Shown: positions 1 through 13,664 of the stretch, in pieces
Layout of the letters: the number at the start of each line of letters is the position of its first letter
How positions within the stretch are numbered: position 1 is the stretch's first letter
NCBI GenBank assembly: GCA_033032175.1
Contig: CM065318.1
Location: forward strand, 15,314,001-15,378,000
Length of the DNA: 64,000 bases
Direction of reading: 5' to 3'
Origin: Saturnia japonica
Taxonomy: Eukaryota; Arthropoda; Insecta; Lepidoptera; Saturniidae
Notes under the pieces: model-generated
The model's database searches: none
Seen by the model: only the letters and a program-made list of their open reading frames with translations
What the model was told of the DNA's origin: nothing
Program-made: the position numbers and the translations under genes

Positions 1-3000
1 CTATTACTCATACCTAAGTGTCTATTAAAGAGTGCCACTTGTGTCTGTTGCGTGTAACCAGAGGGTAGGTGCTAGTGCTCGCTATAAACCATGGGCTTAA
101 GCGTTTAATTTCATTTCTCTAATTTATTAATAACAGTAATAGAAATATTATTACATTTAATAAATTCCATATTTATCTTTCTCTTATTACTTTCAGATTT
201 TACTTTTTGAGGAATATATTAACAGTTAACGAAATAAAAGTCCTCCAAATAACTTTATTGTAGGACCGTTACATCTATAGATATTCTTCAAAAACTAGCC
301 AAGGATAAAAAAGATGGCGTTGCTCTATGAGGCGGTATCATGGATCAGTATACACACCTTTTCCATCGCATACTAAAAGGGTTAAGTGCCTCAAAACATA
401 AAAGTGTTTACATAACATAAATTATTTTCACCTTATTTTACGAAAGGTCACAGCGGACATAATATTCCAAATCAGCGAACACGGTATAGTTTTGAATGGA
501 GCCATCTATTTCGGCTTAGAACAAGATATAATATAAAGTGCATAAACGTAGAAAAAATAAAATTCACGAACTAGCTTAAAACTCGTAAATTGTACCATGC
601 AATAAATACATCGGCACAACTCGGTACGTGCCAATGTAATGATAGCTTACGCGATATTTATGTGTACACTGCATATTATTATATTCATATGGGATACAAC
701 AAAAAGGCACTTAGCGAACGGTAAAGAATGTTCTCATTTGATGTTATCGTGTATTTCAACATAAAATAGGCATACTGACATATGTAGCATTGGTCGTCTA
801 CATCTAATGTACAAAATCTGAATTTATAAAACATTGCAGCAGAGCGATCTATTTTGAACAGATTGAGTTTTACAATATCTCTATATTATGACTTTTAATA
901 TTTTCTGATTTTTTTACTTATAGAAAGTACATTCGATACCATACAGACTCTATTTTTACTGGTCTTACTGTTAGGTTAATGTTAGATTAGTGGCTGATTT
1001 CTTGTTCAATAAGGATTTCGCAGAGTAATAAGTGATCCAATCTGGATCTAATCTGGGTTAGTCCTAAAGCAGATGACCAAAGTTTACACAGCTGTGCCTA
1101 TATTATGTCTCGTTGGTAGTCTATGATGGTACCTATTAAAACTGACCAATTGCTACATAGATATGGTTGCAGTAGACAGTCGATAGGTATGATAAACTGA
1201 TATCTTGTCTTAGCGATGTATTCTGATAGAAGTTGTTTCCTCTGATCAAAGTGACAGCGCGTGAACAAAACACGTTTGACGATTATTTAATGGACTCTAA
1301 AATTTGAATAATTAAAAGACCATCATCAAATAACGTTTTCTATCAACGATATCGGTGTCAGATATTATCATATTATGGAAAGAATTGATTTTATTAGGTT
1401 ATTACAAAACATTGATATTATATGTTAAAAGGTAATAAAACTGGATTTAGTAAAGTGTATCTGACAACTTATTAAGTTTTATTGGCAAGCCACTTAGCTC
1501 TATTATTAATGCGCTTGGCTTATGACTAAAGATCGTTTTCGATTTTATTTTCTAAATTAGACTAGTTTCTTTAAAGGTTAATACATAATTCATCTTACTA
1601 ATGTTATGACCTTAATTATAAACTGTTTCAACAATAAATGAAACTATGCCATCTCGCTTTAATATATTGAATTTTCTTTTACATAGGGAATACTAAGCAA
1701 AAAGGTTATGTTTTTAAATATGTTTTGCGCAGTACTACATCAAAGTCATGTCATGTCTTATGATAAACACAGTTCAATACTAACAAACGACAATCAACAA
1801 AAGATCGGCAATTCATCGCCAGATGTCGCTTCGTCCTGTTGCGTTCCTATACCATTTATGCTTTTGTTAAGAAACTTTGATGAATCCTTGTGCGTATGAT
1901 AAGGTTTCTGAATTAATGTAACCACTTTTCAACAGGTGGCGCGCGAGTTGTTTAATTTGAAGTACAATGGGAACAAAGTCACGGTCAAATAGTTAGTTTC
2001 TAATAGAAAGACAACGAATTTTATAAATTTTTCACAATTTCTTTGAATATCTCAATTTCTTTAATTGCCTATAATTTCTAAAGTACCTACATGACTAAGA
2101 TTTTTTTATAAATTTTTCTGATTACTGCACTCGTGGACTAATTAACACTCATTTCCGGCTTGACGTTGATTTATGTATATACGAGAACGTTTCTGTCTTA
2201 GCCTTAAAAGGATGTTGTGAATATAAATGTGTGAAATATAATACAATAGATTTTATAAAGTCCGTGTTAATTTTTATTTATATAATAAATGTGTCTAAAG
2301 ATGATATCATTTAACAACTTAAAAACAAATAAATGACAAAGCCTTTCAGGAAAATCGAAGCTGCTAAAAACTTGTGATAGGTAAGGACTTTCGTACTATT
2401 CTCGGTTTAAACGGATAAAATTTCCAACAGATGCTGAAGAACTTTCGTATAATGTAATATTATCATACGTAATTTTCGTATTTCAGTTTTTAGCTAGGCC
2501 AAATGATATATCTCGTAGTATACGTCAATACACTAGTTGACCCTTTTTAAAAGTTATTAATTATTGTCCGATTAGAGGGAAAAAGATACATATCTTTTTT
2601 AGACTTACAAAATCGCAAAACTTTATTTTAAAAGCTTACTTTTCGTAAACAGGCTATAACGCTATAAGCCTTAATAGTCTATAAGCCTTATTTTATTGAT
2701 CTGTGGTCTATATAATTATTTTCTCTGCTGTGACGTCATACGGGTCGAAAACAAACATTTGACAATTAGCAAACACTGTAAAAACCTCTACACTTTTTAT
2801 ACCAGTCATAAATGTCATAGATGTGAATGTTACAGCACAGACTACATAGTGAATTTCACTCGTATAAAAGATCCTACATGAAATTTGCTCAGAGTCCTAT
2901 GACGTCACAATATGGCCGATAGAGTTCAAAATAATAAAAAAATAGAAAATATGTAGCCATCTTACGTTTTTAATATCTGAAATGTATAAATATTGGTTTC

Positions 3001-3060
3001 TTAAGTCAAACATTACAGAAAATATTTATTTATTGCGCCAAATTTGATATGAATCAATTA
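1..3060. other. AT-rich stretch without recognised features
   Basis: Only short frames (60-63 codons at 1708 and 2696) with no domain, splice pattern or family resemblance. No repeat family shared with the rest of the window was noticed. Confidence 0.6.
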
Positions 3061-3071
3061 GTCTATTTTTT

Positions 3072-3161
3072 ATTACTGGATCACAACCATTATACACCAC
3101 TTGTAACGCTATGGTGGAACGCATGTCGCGTTTCGGGTTCAGCCGGTGTATAACCAGTAAT
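3072..3161. repeat. Bulged stem-loop beside a GC-rich repeat remnant
   Basis: ATTACTGG (3072-3079) plus TTATACACC (3090-3098) pair perfectly with GGTGTATAA (3145-3153) plus CCAGTAAT (3154-3161), leaving a 10-nt bulge and a 46-nt loop. GC-rich DNA follows to about 3310, then an A-rich run, as at a LINE or SINE 3' end on the plus strand. Confidence 0.6.
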
Positions 3162-3375
3162 CAAGCGGGGTGGTAAAACCTTTCACAATGACTCTCTGTT
3201 TGCGACATTTCGGATTCGGTATGAATATCCAGCTTCCGAGGGGCTTGCAGGCCGGCAAGACAGAGGTGACCACCGCCGTTGGAAAGCCGATCTCTCGACG
3301 GTCGCCGTTATAAAATTATTAGAGCAAAATTAAAATTATAAAAAAAAACGCAAAAAAATAAATAAAAATAATTAA
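3162..3375 (+). repeat. Probable retroelement 3' end
   Basis: A GC-rich block (CTTGCAGGCCGGCAAGACAG, GACGGTCGCCG) ends in an A-rich stretch (3329-3375). This suggests a plus-strand non-LTR retroelement 3' UTR, but no coding remnant was seen. Confidence 0.35.
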
Positions 3376-3628
3376 AGTTGTTATAGTGTCGTAGGTGACG
3401 GTTTTGGCCGGCGTTGGTCAGCCGTCTGTCGATAATAAACGGTTGAGCGTGGGCCCACGCGTGGGCAGGTGCAGGGCTGATACTAAGTTACTTTTACTTA
3501 TTACGCAATCAATTAAGGTGATATACTATTGGGCGTAAGAACAGGTGGGATTATTTGTAATTTTTTTTAAGAACGGACTCGTAGTAACACGGTAAAATTA
3601 ATTCAGAGGTGTTTGGTATGTTTTTTAA

Positions 3629-3866
3629 TGACTGCGAAAAAGGGGGTTTATGTTTTTCAAGTGTATCATGTATATATGTTTATTTCTTTGTCACGTTCTG
3701 TAGCCTAAATGGCTTGATGGATTTCAGCATTCAGGATGTCGTCAGATTAGTGTTAACTGTGGGAGTGATATAGGCTATATAATATTTAAGTACGACACCT
3801 GGAAATTAAATAAAAGCAAAAATAGAAAAATATATTTTTTAATTAAATATTTTTGTTGCAGTCATT
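3629..3866 (+). repeat. Dispersed repeat C (GACTGCGAAAAAGG type), copy 1
   Basis: Begins TGACTGCGAAAAAGGGGG and ends TTGCAGTCA, giving short inverted ends. The interior (CCTAAATGGCTTGATGGATT, TAAGTACGACACCTGG) recurs at 6399, 6755, 53211 and 60030. Probably a non-autonomous DNA element; the class is unproven. Confidence 0.6.
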
Positions 3867-3964
3867 TTTTTTTGTTTTTCTTTTTTAATAATTTAGTTTG
3901 TTATGTTTGTCCTTTGCATAAGACGTACTGTTTTCAGTTTACTTGAGCAGATGTAAAAAATAAA

Positions 3965-4760
3965 ATCTATACTAATATTACAATATTCAAGGGATTAGTT
4001 GTTTGTTTGGAATGACTGGAACTGTCAACCAATTTGAAAAAAAAATGTTTTTGAATTTTATAGCTTACTAGCTAAACCCAGCCACGCCTCGCTCTAGCCC
4101 AGTTTGATATTATTAGGAAAGTAAATAAAAATATGACTATATATGTATCTTATTACATTAAGTGAGCAATTCTTGTATACATATATATATTTGTAATTGG
4201 TTTCTCAGAAACGGCTCCAACGATTTAGGTGAAACTTTGTATTTAGATAATGTTTTACATTCTAAGTATACCTAGATAGGTGTTTTCTTTTTTTAAGACA
4301 CCGGGCATAGCTCAGTCGCCCAGATATTATATATTAATTTATCACATATAATTTTTTTTATTTAGACCTCGCGAAACGCTTGGAATTTCCAGCTTCTGTG
4401 GAAACTTGGGGATAAAAAGTATATTAAAACACTCTTATAAAGAAATGGAACGTTGTGTAAAAATTTTAAGTTAGTCCAACGACTCCTTTTCGAGTTTTGC
4501 AAACAAAAACAAATAGAAGCTCATTTTTTATATATAGTTATAGATATTGAGGAAAATTATTGGCTTTAATATGTATAAGGCGCGGAGCAATCACCATGAA
4601 CGTTAAGCAATGTGGAAAACTATAGACAAGTACGAGAACTGATAACAATGACAGGGTTACATGGGTGCATTGGTACCGCGGTGGAGAGTTTCTCGAATTT
4701 TAACACGTTTGAAACCGTGTTTCACAGCCAGTTATTGATAAAGCAAAAAACATAACTTGT
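3965..4760 (+). repeat. Dispersed repeat E copy split by a nested repeat
   Basis: The left part 3965-4070 (CTATACTAATATTACAATAT, GAACTGTCAACCAATTTGAA) and the right part 4560-4760 (AAGGCGCGGAGCAATCACCA, TAGACAAGTACGAGAACTGA) belong to repeat E. The centre 4068-4550 begins ACTAGCTAAACCCAGCCACG, a reverse Helitron-type terminus, and contains repeat F. A nested insertion is the simplest reading. Confidence 0.5.
4140..4335 (+). repeat. Dispersed repeat F
   Basis: AGTGAGCAATTCTTGTATAC, TTTCTCAGAAACGGCTCCAA and AACTTTGTATTTAGATAATG recur at 32512-32670 (+) and 7570-7715 (-). Confidence 0.5.
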
Positions 4761-5350
4761 CAAAACAATAAAATGAATATGAAAGATATTTGTTTCAAGA
4801 CTGGTTTGTATTGTTTTAACGTGTTTGCCCACAGTGCAAGTGAAGGTGATCCGGGGCTTTAGCGTATTCCCCATTGTTACATTCGTGATCTCATTACGCC
4901 CGTATCGTACTTGTCAGATAAAACATCACAATAATAGTATTGTAAAGATGAGATGAACCGTTTCTATAGAGAAAAACAATTTATAGTTACGGCACTTACG
5001 GCTGTCGCTTTTATTGTGTTTTATAGATTTTTTTATGTTGATGTATTGAAGAAAGGTTGTTGGATTTCGAATAATGAAGATCCAGAGTAATTTCAAAATT
5101 GAAACAATAAAATCTTAATACATATATACATTTTATTATGGTTTTGTATTCAGTTAAAAAATTAACTGTCGAAAGGTATTAAAATAAAATTATTTAAATA
5201 AATAATTATCCATAAAAAGTTTTACTTTTAAATCATTCGATGGACTTATCCATCGGTTCCCAAAAGAAAGATTATATTCTAATATAACAAATAATAAATG
5301 TAAGACAATTTATTTACATATTTTTAAGTCTTAAGTTTAGCATTTGGCAA

Positions 5351-5535
5351 CAATCTCATTTGATGAAAATGCTAAGCCTAGTGGGAGGATTGGCTCTTAA
5401 GTGTAGCAGCTTGAGGGTGGTAGATAGCCAGACGGGCATTAGAAAACGCCCTACCACCATGCCATGGTTTCATCACGAGGTTTTCCTTCACCGACAGCTC
5501 AGGCTCATTGCAGGGATTCAAATTTATGTCAATTA
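5351..5535 (-). mobile_element. tRNA-derived SINE, family A, truncated
   Basis: Matches the family A body from the TAGTGGGAGGATTGGCTCTTAA block to CTCATTGCAGGGATTCAAAT. The tRNA-like head beyond the B-box is missing. Confidence 0.75.
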
Positions 5536-6398
5536 TTACTACTAAATATAATTCTATTAATATTTTAAAAGTTATAATTATAATTACTAAATAATTTTTC
5601 GAACAGATATACTTAAATGATTAAAAATTAATGCTTGCGTAAAGTAGATTCATTAGCCAATACATACAACGAAATCAAGTACCAAGATTTTTTTATTTTT
5701 TCTGTACAATCGACGAGAAATTAACATTTAATTGGCAGACTAATTAACATCTATAATAAGTTGTTTTGTTTACAAAGTTTTATTTGCAAAATTTATATAT
5801 TTCTTAGCTACAAAATATTTTAACGCTTCGCTCGCGTCATAGTTAAGTTATGTACAATTATTTTTAGGTCATATCACGACGTGAACGTTTTACGTTTTGA
5901 CGAAAGCCAATGAACGCCTACCGATTGGTTCGGTAAAATTCCAAAAAAGTACAAATTTTCTTAGATCTAACTTCAAAAATGACCAATTTTCATACAAACT
6001 TTCATCCCTTTTATTACCATCTTAGGGGTTGAATTTCCAAAATACTTGTTTAGCGTTTACACTGGTCACCTACGGTGTAAATGGTACCTCCTACCCGCAT
6101 GCAAATTTTCAAGGTCCCAGTAGTTTGGGTTGTGCGTTGATATGTCAGTCAGTCAGATAACATTATATTCAACAATTTACATTTGTCGAAAAGTCCCTGA
6201 CATTTATTAAGTTCGGTTAGGTGTTCACTGTTAAATATTTAACGAAACATATTATTATACAATTTTAATGTGACATTATAAAACGGATGTTCATATCGTA
6301 CGTAGATATTTGATGAATATTTGTAACGTAAAGTTATATTTTAATTCACATTTTCATGCCTGTAGTTTATATAATTAAATAAATAAATTTAATTATTG

Positions 6399-6566
6399 CC
6401 CGACTGCGAAAAATGAGGGTTATATTTATGTAGCGTAACCTGTATTAAGTAATTATTAAGTAACTGAGGCCTAGGCTGTATGACATTTCAGTACGACGTC
6501 TGGGAATCAAATAATAAGGAAAATAGTAAATAACAAAATTTGTAAAGTGCTTTTCTTGCAGTCGGT
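6399..6566 (+). repeat. Dispersed repeat C, copy 2 (internally deleted)
   Basis: Starts CCCGACTGCGAAAAATGAGG and ends CTTGCAGTCGG, so the outer 8 bases CCGACTGC/GCAGTCGG are perfect inverted repeats. The middle of the family is missing. Confidence 0.6.
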
Positions 6567-6754
6567 TGTTTTGTTTCTTTTTAATAATTTAGCTTGTTCA
6601 CAAGTATAATATTATTATATATGTACTTATATTTAAAACATATTTAAGTTAATATCCGTTACTGTTTATACGCTGCTGTCGGTGCGGGCGTATAGATAAG
6701 AAAATTGCCTACAACAGCCGGGAGTTAATATTACCCACATTTGTATTGTTTTTA

Positions 6755-6965
6755 CCCGACTGCGAAAAAGGCGGGTTATGGTTTTCGAGGGTATTTATGT
6801 ATGTATGTATATTTCTTTGGCACGATCTGTAACTTAAACTGTTTGATGGGTTTTAGCATACGAGGTGTCATTATATTCGTTTTAATTGTTGTACTGACAT
6901 AGGCTATTTAATATTTAAGTACGTCCATCTGGAAACCAAATGAAAAGCAAAAATAGAATTTTTGA
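6755..6965 (+). repeat. Dispersed repeat C, copy 3 (3' end lost)
   Basis: CCCGACTGCGAAAAAGGCGG to CAAAAATAGAATTTT, following the family without the terminal GCAGTCGG. Confidence 0.55.
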
Positions 6966-7569
6966 AGCGAAAGTCCTATAGCAAAAAGTTTGGATAGGGG
7001 GTAAATTCATATAATTCGTCATCGACATGGTTACCTTCCCACCACCGCGGTTCATTCAGTATGACAAATCGTAAACTGGATTAATAAAAAAAGAGAAAGA
7101 AAAATTAAAAATAAAACGCATGAATTTTAACATTTCGCTTTTTTATGTTAGTTTTTGTGTTTTTATGTTATTATGTTAAGCATGTAAAATCATGACTTTG
7201 TAGATTGTATATCTGTAAACAGGTTTCTAAGTAACTTGAACTATCTCCTACAATTGACTTGCTATATTTGCGTTAAAAATGTTTTACATTTATATTGTAA
7301 ATTAAAATAAATATTTAGTAGTATTATTGTCATGATTTCAATCTTTAATAATATAATATATTGACGATTAACAATAACAGTGTGTATGTATTATGTACAG
7401 ATATAATTAACTTTCTTTTCATTACTAAAATTTCTATCAAGGTAAATGGTAAATATTAAGGTAAATGTTGCTACAAAATTTATTACTAATTCGGAAAAAC
7501 GCATTATTAAGAGTAAAAATCATGACAACTCAGTGGGATTTTATTGCATTAAGTAGGTAATTAACATCC

Positions 7570-7715
7570 CATCAATAAACCCAACTTTGCTCGGTAAAAA
7601 AAAAAGAAAAACACCTATCTAAGTAAACTTGAAATGTAAAACATTATCTAAACACAAAGTTTCATCGAAATCGTTACAGGCGTTTCCAAGAAAGCAATTA
7701 CATATTTATATAAAT
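7570..7715 (-). repeat. Dispersed repeat F, reverse copy
   Basis: AACCCAACTTTGCTCGG to CATTATCTAAACACAAAGTT to GGCGTTTCCAAGAAAGCAAT is the complement of repeat F. Confidence 0.5.
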
Positions 7716-7734
7716 AAATGTGTTGTTCTGTTTG

Positions 7735-8221
7735 TGCAGATAATACTTTTCAAAAATTTCCCGATAAATTTTTGTCTGCTTGTCTGTTTGTATGTCCGGA
7801 TTTAACTCAAAAACGGTTTGATCGATTCTTATGAAATTTTGTACACGGGAAGCATAAATATTTATATAATTGATGAGCTATAAGAATTGTCAGTATTAAT
7901 TCTAGATAAACAAAAAAAAAATGAGTTGAAAAAATTAAATTTACATCAATTCTCAACCAATTAGGAAAAAATTTGTAGACGGGAAACTTACACCATTCCA
8001 TATTTGAGAGGCTTTAAGAATTGTTAATAATACATCAGAAATCGTAAAATAGAATAATAATGAACAACCGATTTTGATGAAAATTGTACACGGGAAATAT
8101 ATGGCATTCCTCAATTGATATGGCATATAATTGTCAACAATATGAGTAAAAATAAAATTACGGGGTGTAAATAACTACTGCGTAGTAACAAACGCGTACA
8201 GAGCCACGGGTACACTGCTAG
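7735..8221 (+). mobile_element. Helitron-like remnant (repeat G), plus orientation
   Basis: Contains GTCTGCTTGTCTGTTTGTAT, three degenerate internal repeats of a GAAATTTTGTACACGGGAA-type block, and an end reading GCCACGGGTACACTGCTAG. The CTAG terminus and preceding GC-rich stretch fit a Helitron 3' end. A reverse copy lies at 19425-19925. Confidence 0.45.
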
Positions 8222-10674
8222 GTATACATATATATTTATTATACAAATTTACAAGAATTGCTCACTTAATAGTATTAGATATTTTCACATGTTTCTTGTT
8301 TTTTTTTTTAAATTTAAAATCAATCAAAATTTTTATCTTTTTTAAACTTAATACTCGTGTTAATTATATTACGATTTACTTAGATATTTTATGATAAGTA
8401 AATAGAGATTTTGATAATTAGTGTATCCACTGAGTACCTAAAGTGGAAAGTAACACGATAGGTCGTCGTTTTCAAAGCTATATATTATGAAGAGCACAAA
8501 ACAACTAATTATTTGTTGTAACATAGTATTTAGTTTGTTAAGAAGTTTTGTTACACCACTAAACAGAATTTTTGTTCTAATTTTGTATGTTATTGTTTTT
8601 CAGCGGATCTTTCTCTGATCCTGAGAGCCGAAGGATCATTTTATTTATTATTTTTTTAAATTTAAGAGAGAAAGATATAAATAATAATTAATAATATTTT
8701 TTGACAATTTTAAATGATGGAATGGAATCCTTGGACACGACTATACTGAGGACGTGGTGAAGATCTTTGTTTGGTAATCACGACCTTAAGCGGATTTTTG
8801 TAATATATTTCGGAATTTTTCATGTTTCACTACCGGCAACACTGGATGAACCTGTGGCAAATACCTAAAACTCAAGACTTATTTCGGGTTTCGGGTTTCA
8901 ATCTGTGGTACTACTGGATTCAGTTATCATAATATATATTTTATGTAAATTACTATAGTAAATATTATAATAATATTAAATATAAATTGTTTTTTTGGCT
9001 ATACAGTATTTTCTTTCATTTATCACACCTATATAAGTTTTATATCGAGGAGTTTGTATTTTACCAATATATCAATGAAAAAACAGGTCGATTTTTAAAT
9101 GCTCATGCTAACCTTTCTGCAAACCTTTATACAAATAGTTGAACAGCTGGCAATATATAATTGCGAAAACTAAATGAAACCTAGTGTATTTATGACAGTT
9201 TTTCTCGCAAAAACTTTTTAAGAACAGTTACAACGTTTGTTTTTAACCAGTGAGTGGTGACGAAGAAGGTTTTACATAAACCCAAATACTTAATGCTTGT
9301 TTTATGTGGACATTTCCATCAGAACAGTCCATCCGATCTCACAGTACACAATACCACTGGCACACGCGGTTAACGGCAAAAGAAATGGAATTCCCACAAC
9401 GGTACATTAAACAAACTAAAAACAAAACATATAATTGAAAATGGCGCACGAACGAACCGTGTTTTTAATTTTTATTTTCTATTCGAAATATAAGTTGGGT
9501 TCACAAGCACCTGTCAGGTGATAGCGGTGGGTCAGATATCGAGGCGTAATGCGTGCATGCGACGCTCGCGGGGGCCGAACAAGAACTGCCCGCGATTGTT
9601 TACCGTCTGCCCGCGTCGACTCTACATAGAACCTTTTTCGTTATAAAACGCTTTGTACTCACCATTATGGATGGTGAACTGAAACCTCTCAGAAGGTTCT
9701 TTTTATTATATCCACTGTTTTTCATTTATTTTTCAATTTAAGTGAAACGGTCATAGAGTAAAAAAGATGGGAGCATAATTTTCTAAACATAGAGTTCACA
9801 AACAAATTAAAAAAAAAAATAACAAAGTTTTTGTGAAATATATGCTGCATGGAAAATATTTTAATAAAGCGTGTACATAAATAATTGAAATGTTTTAAAA
9901 TAACAAGTAGGTATTTTTTTATTTATTTTGACTTTCTGCCTATGTAGGCATTTTCGCCGATGTCAAGTGTGGCAAACACACATAATGTACGCAATGTGTA
10001 ATGTACTGTAGAATAACCTAAACAATCAACAAAACAGTCACAAAGTTATGCCTAATATTTTGTTAAGGGATCTCCAGGGATAATGATTATTAAAAAGTAA
10101 AGACGCTTCCCGTTGTCTGTCCCTATGTAGGCTTAGATCTTTTAAATTACGCAACGGATTTTAATGCAGTTTTATACCACCATTCTACTACCATTTAGAG
10201 AATTTTTACGGAAGATTTAAATATACAATACATTCCAATAAAGTTTTTGTATATTAGAGAAAATTCAATGATTTGTAACCAAGTCGTCAAAAAAGATTTT
10301 CAGGCGCTTACTATTGAAAAACTTTATGAGATACATCAAAATAATGTTCCATAGAATCTTCAAAAAGTATTTCTTCAAAAAGTCTAGAGAAAATTCCGCC
10401 ATGGCATAGGCCTATATCATAAAATTGATTCATAATAACCATTTTTATCTTCATCTATAATAATTAAAAACAATACGTTATTGGCAAAGTTATTTTTTCC
10501 AATTCAGTATTTATCTTTATCCAGATAAATTTGTTAGTTAACTTGGTCGTTTAATGTAGGTTAAAATTGTAGAATTTTAATACAAAAGTTTTCCATTTAA
10601 ATAAATATCGTAGAAGATAGATAAATTACGCGCGATCTAAGAAATTCCTCTCAGCAAAACTGGCAATATGAAGT
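8222..10674. other. No gene recognised
   Basis: AT-rich, except the GC patch at 9495-9665. No exon with both splice sites and coding character was found. Confidence 0.55.
9495..9665. other. GC-rich patch with short open frame
   Basis: GCATGCGACGCTCGCGGGGG and flanking sequence are GC-rich in an otherwise AT-rich, gene-free stretch. The plus-strand frame 9553-9741 (62 codons) has no recognisable motif. Confidence 0.2.
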
Positions 10675-10905
10675 TACATAACATACCATCACGGCTATAT
10701 CGCACATCTAAATTTCGCAGGGTTTATTTTAGGTCTCATGTAATAGGGGGCCTATTGCCATTAATCGGGCACAAAGCCAAACTCCAAGCTGCTACTGACA
10801 ATTTAATAGAAAAATCAATAGCACTTTTCTCGTCCTAAGAATCGAATCTAGGACCTCGAGCATAGCAGTCGCGTTTACGACCACTAGGCTAAATGCAGTT
10901 TGTAA
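10675..10905 (-). mobile_element. tRNA-derived SINE, family B, diverged copy
   Basis: Shares ACATACCATCACGG, GCCATTAATCGGGCACAAAG and GACCTCGAGCATAGCAGTCG with the 38745 copy, in the same orientation. Confidence 0.72.
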
Positions 10906-11623
10906 ATTTTAACCTTGCCAAGCTGGGGCCAGTCGCTAGTAAAATTATATAATTATGTTAAACATATAAATAGAAAGCATAACTATATGTATAGACGCGA
11001 ACAAAGGACACTTTACAATTTTTTATTATTACGATAATTACTTAAAACACTAATAATTTCAATAAAAGTAGAACACAGATATGTAAGTAATATATCTATT
11101 GAAATTAGGCACCTTACTGAATTGACGATTGAATTTACATGTCACAAAAGACCATTATGAATTAAAAAAATTAACTAATTAATTAACTAAGGTTTAGTGT
11201 TTTTGGCAACAATCTGTTATAAGACAACTGAGGATGTATGTATTTACAATTGAAAAATAATTTTACATATTACATTTTCTCTGATTACTAAACTATAAAT
11301 TAACTTTCCATTGTGGTTTTGGGTGTTGTTTTTATATTGTGTTTTTTTTTATTTATTTATAATAATATGTATGTTGTGCGTATTCTTTTGTATATGTATA
11401 ATGTGTGATTTATGATTATAGGTATTTTGTTTGTGTATTATGTAATTATGTGTATGTAATGTAATATGTAAAGTGTAATGTATAAAATAAGATATAAGAG
11501 TATAAGATGGTAACTGTTATGAAAGGTCCCCAAGACACAGGCTTGCCTAGTTTGGGGACCATTGTTAGAATATAAACTGTACAATGTAATTTTTAGTTAG
11601 TTAAATAAAATAAATTGACGATG

Positions 11624-11880
11624 TAGCCCAAAATTGTAATACGCTAAGTCAAGTGGGGAGACTTGGTCTTTATAATAGCTGCCAAAATACACATATAGGT
11701 GCTTGGCGACAGATTTTCAACTTGAGGATGGTAGCTAGCCAGGCGAGTATTAGAAAATGCTCTACCACCATGCTAAGTTTTCACCCCGATACTTTTTTTC
11801 ACTGAAAGCTCAGGCCTATTTTAAGGATTCGAACCTACGTTGATACCATTACACGCTGACATTGAACCCATAATTACTTC
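11624..11880 (-). mobile_element. tRNA-derived SINE, family A, diverged copy
   Basis: Contains GATGTAGCCCAAAATTG, TTCAACTTGAGGATGGTAGC and AAGGATTCGAACCTACG, matching family A in reverse with more substitutions than other copies. Confidence 0.75.
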
Positions 11881-12511
11881 ACTGCTATTACTATGGTGTC
11901 CAACAAGTTATTTTTCATTATAAAATATCTTAAAATAATAATGTGATTTTACATTATGTCAGTTCTGTTTATTTATATAGTCTACAATGTAGAAGAAGAA
12001 GCAGCGCGGGCAGTCGGCACATCGAGGCATTCCGGACGAAATCGTCCACACCGGGGAAAGTACACCTTGCCACTATTACACGATGTTCTCAAACGATCGC
12101 CTCTCCACCATTCAATACCTTAATTTGACACATACACGGTTGAAGTTCATATGTGAACATTCCAATGGCTATGCGACCGCGATGTTCAATTTATAATGTT
12201 GGCGAAATAAGGAATGCTTTGTGCAAAGGCTTACGAAGATTATATAGGGTTGCGTGTTTGTTTATATAAATGTGAAATAAAAGATTGTTAAGTCGATGCG
12301 ACGCGGACGTTTCAATATAAATAAATTTAAATAGAAATTATAAATGGCATCTAACATAAATTATTGACAGTAAATGATATAAGGTTGCAACTACAAAACT
12401 TTAATGAAAATTTTCATAATGACTACCGAGTGCATCTCGTCTATCCAATTGCATTTTGTATTTATGTAAAAAATAAATAAACAAGTGACATTTTCTCTCT
12501 CTTTTTAATAC

Positions 12512-12680
12512 TAGCAGTTGCCTGCGGCTTGGCTAGCATTAATTAAAATATATATAATAAGAATTAAAATAGGCTATAGCACTCAGGAACAGTTTGTAAA
12601 ATAATTTTTAGAATTAAATCACTAGTTCCGTAGATTAGAAGATAAATACAAACTTTAGGCACTCCATATACTAGTAGTGG
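12512..12680 (-). repeat. Helitron-type reverse terminus and remnant
   Basis: ACTAGCAGTTGCCTGCGGCT followed by AGGCTATAGCACTCAGGAAC and CTAGTTCCGTAGATTAG, a shortened relative of 36393-37120. Confidence 0.4.
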
Positions 12681-13565
12681 GATAACTTATTTACCCACGT
12701 CATTTTAGGATTATACGAGTAAATTTTTAATTTTATTATATATTAAAAGGGTTAAAGGTTAAGTTAAAATATATAAATGATACAACGTAATTAATAGTAT
12801 GTTTTATATTCAATATTTTCAGTGACTTTACAGCCGATTCGGAAGACAATGTCCTTAAAGAAGAATCGTCAAGAAACTCTAAGGTTGCTGTTTTAAATTA
12901 ATCTCAATACAATAATAATTAAAATTAAAATAATATAAGATTTCAACCAAGGGCCATCAAATACTTTACAAAATAATAAAAATATTTAACTTGGTATATC
13001 AGCTCAGAGAAAGCCGAAGCACCGCATCGTCATCACATCATCCGTATACTATAACTAAGTAACATCCCTTCGGTCTAACATTTTCTTAACAATATACTCC
13101 AAGGAGGTTTCACATTGATCTTTAATAAATCAAACTACAGAGGTCGTTTTATTTATTTCAATATACCTACATATATGTTATTATCATAGTATTAATATGT
13201 GAGATGAAAACTTCGGGCACCTTTCTAAGCGTATTGTTTACACGGAAATCTGTGAGATTAAGAACTCAAATAAGAGTAACTAAGTAAGTAAGAATTCAAA
13301 TAGACGTTTATGGGTTCATCCTATTTTGATGCAAAGAGAACAAAATGGTGGATTCCATACACTTTATAAAGTTCTACGAAAAGATTAGTGTAAGTTTTGT
13401 TATTATCTTCGAATGAATATCAAAATATTCACAAATTATTAGATATACTTATATATTATATGCAAATACTAACTTTTTTTAGTTAAACTCTACATTTTCA
13501 TTATCCCTACACGTATAATTTTCGTGGCTAGAGCACTGTATTACATAGAAAGATATATAGTAATT

Positions 13566-13645
13566 ATGCGGCGGCAGCGCGGTGGCGGAGCGCCTGCGTT
13601 GCGGCTGCGGTGCGGCTGCGGTGCGGCTGCGGTGCGGTGGTGGGG
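13566..13645. repeat. GC-rich minisatellite
   Basis: About three tandem units of TGCGGCTGCGG (near 13600-13640) inside a GCGG-rich stretch. It creates an Arg/Ala-rich open frame by chance on the minus strand. Confidence 0.7.
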
Positions 13646-13664
13646 CCGCACGCGCCGTCTACAT

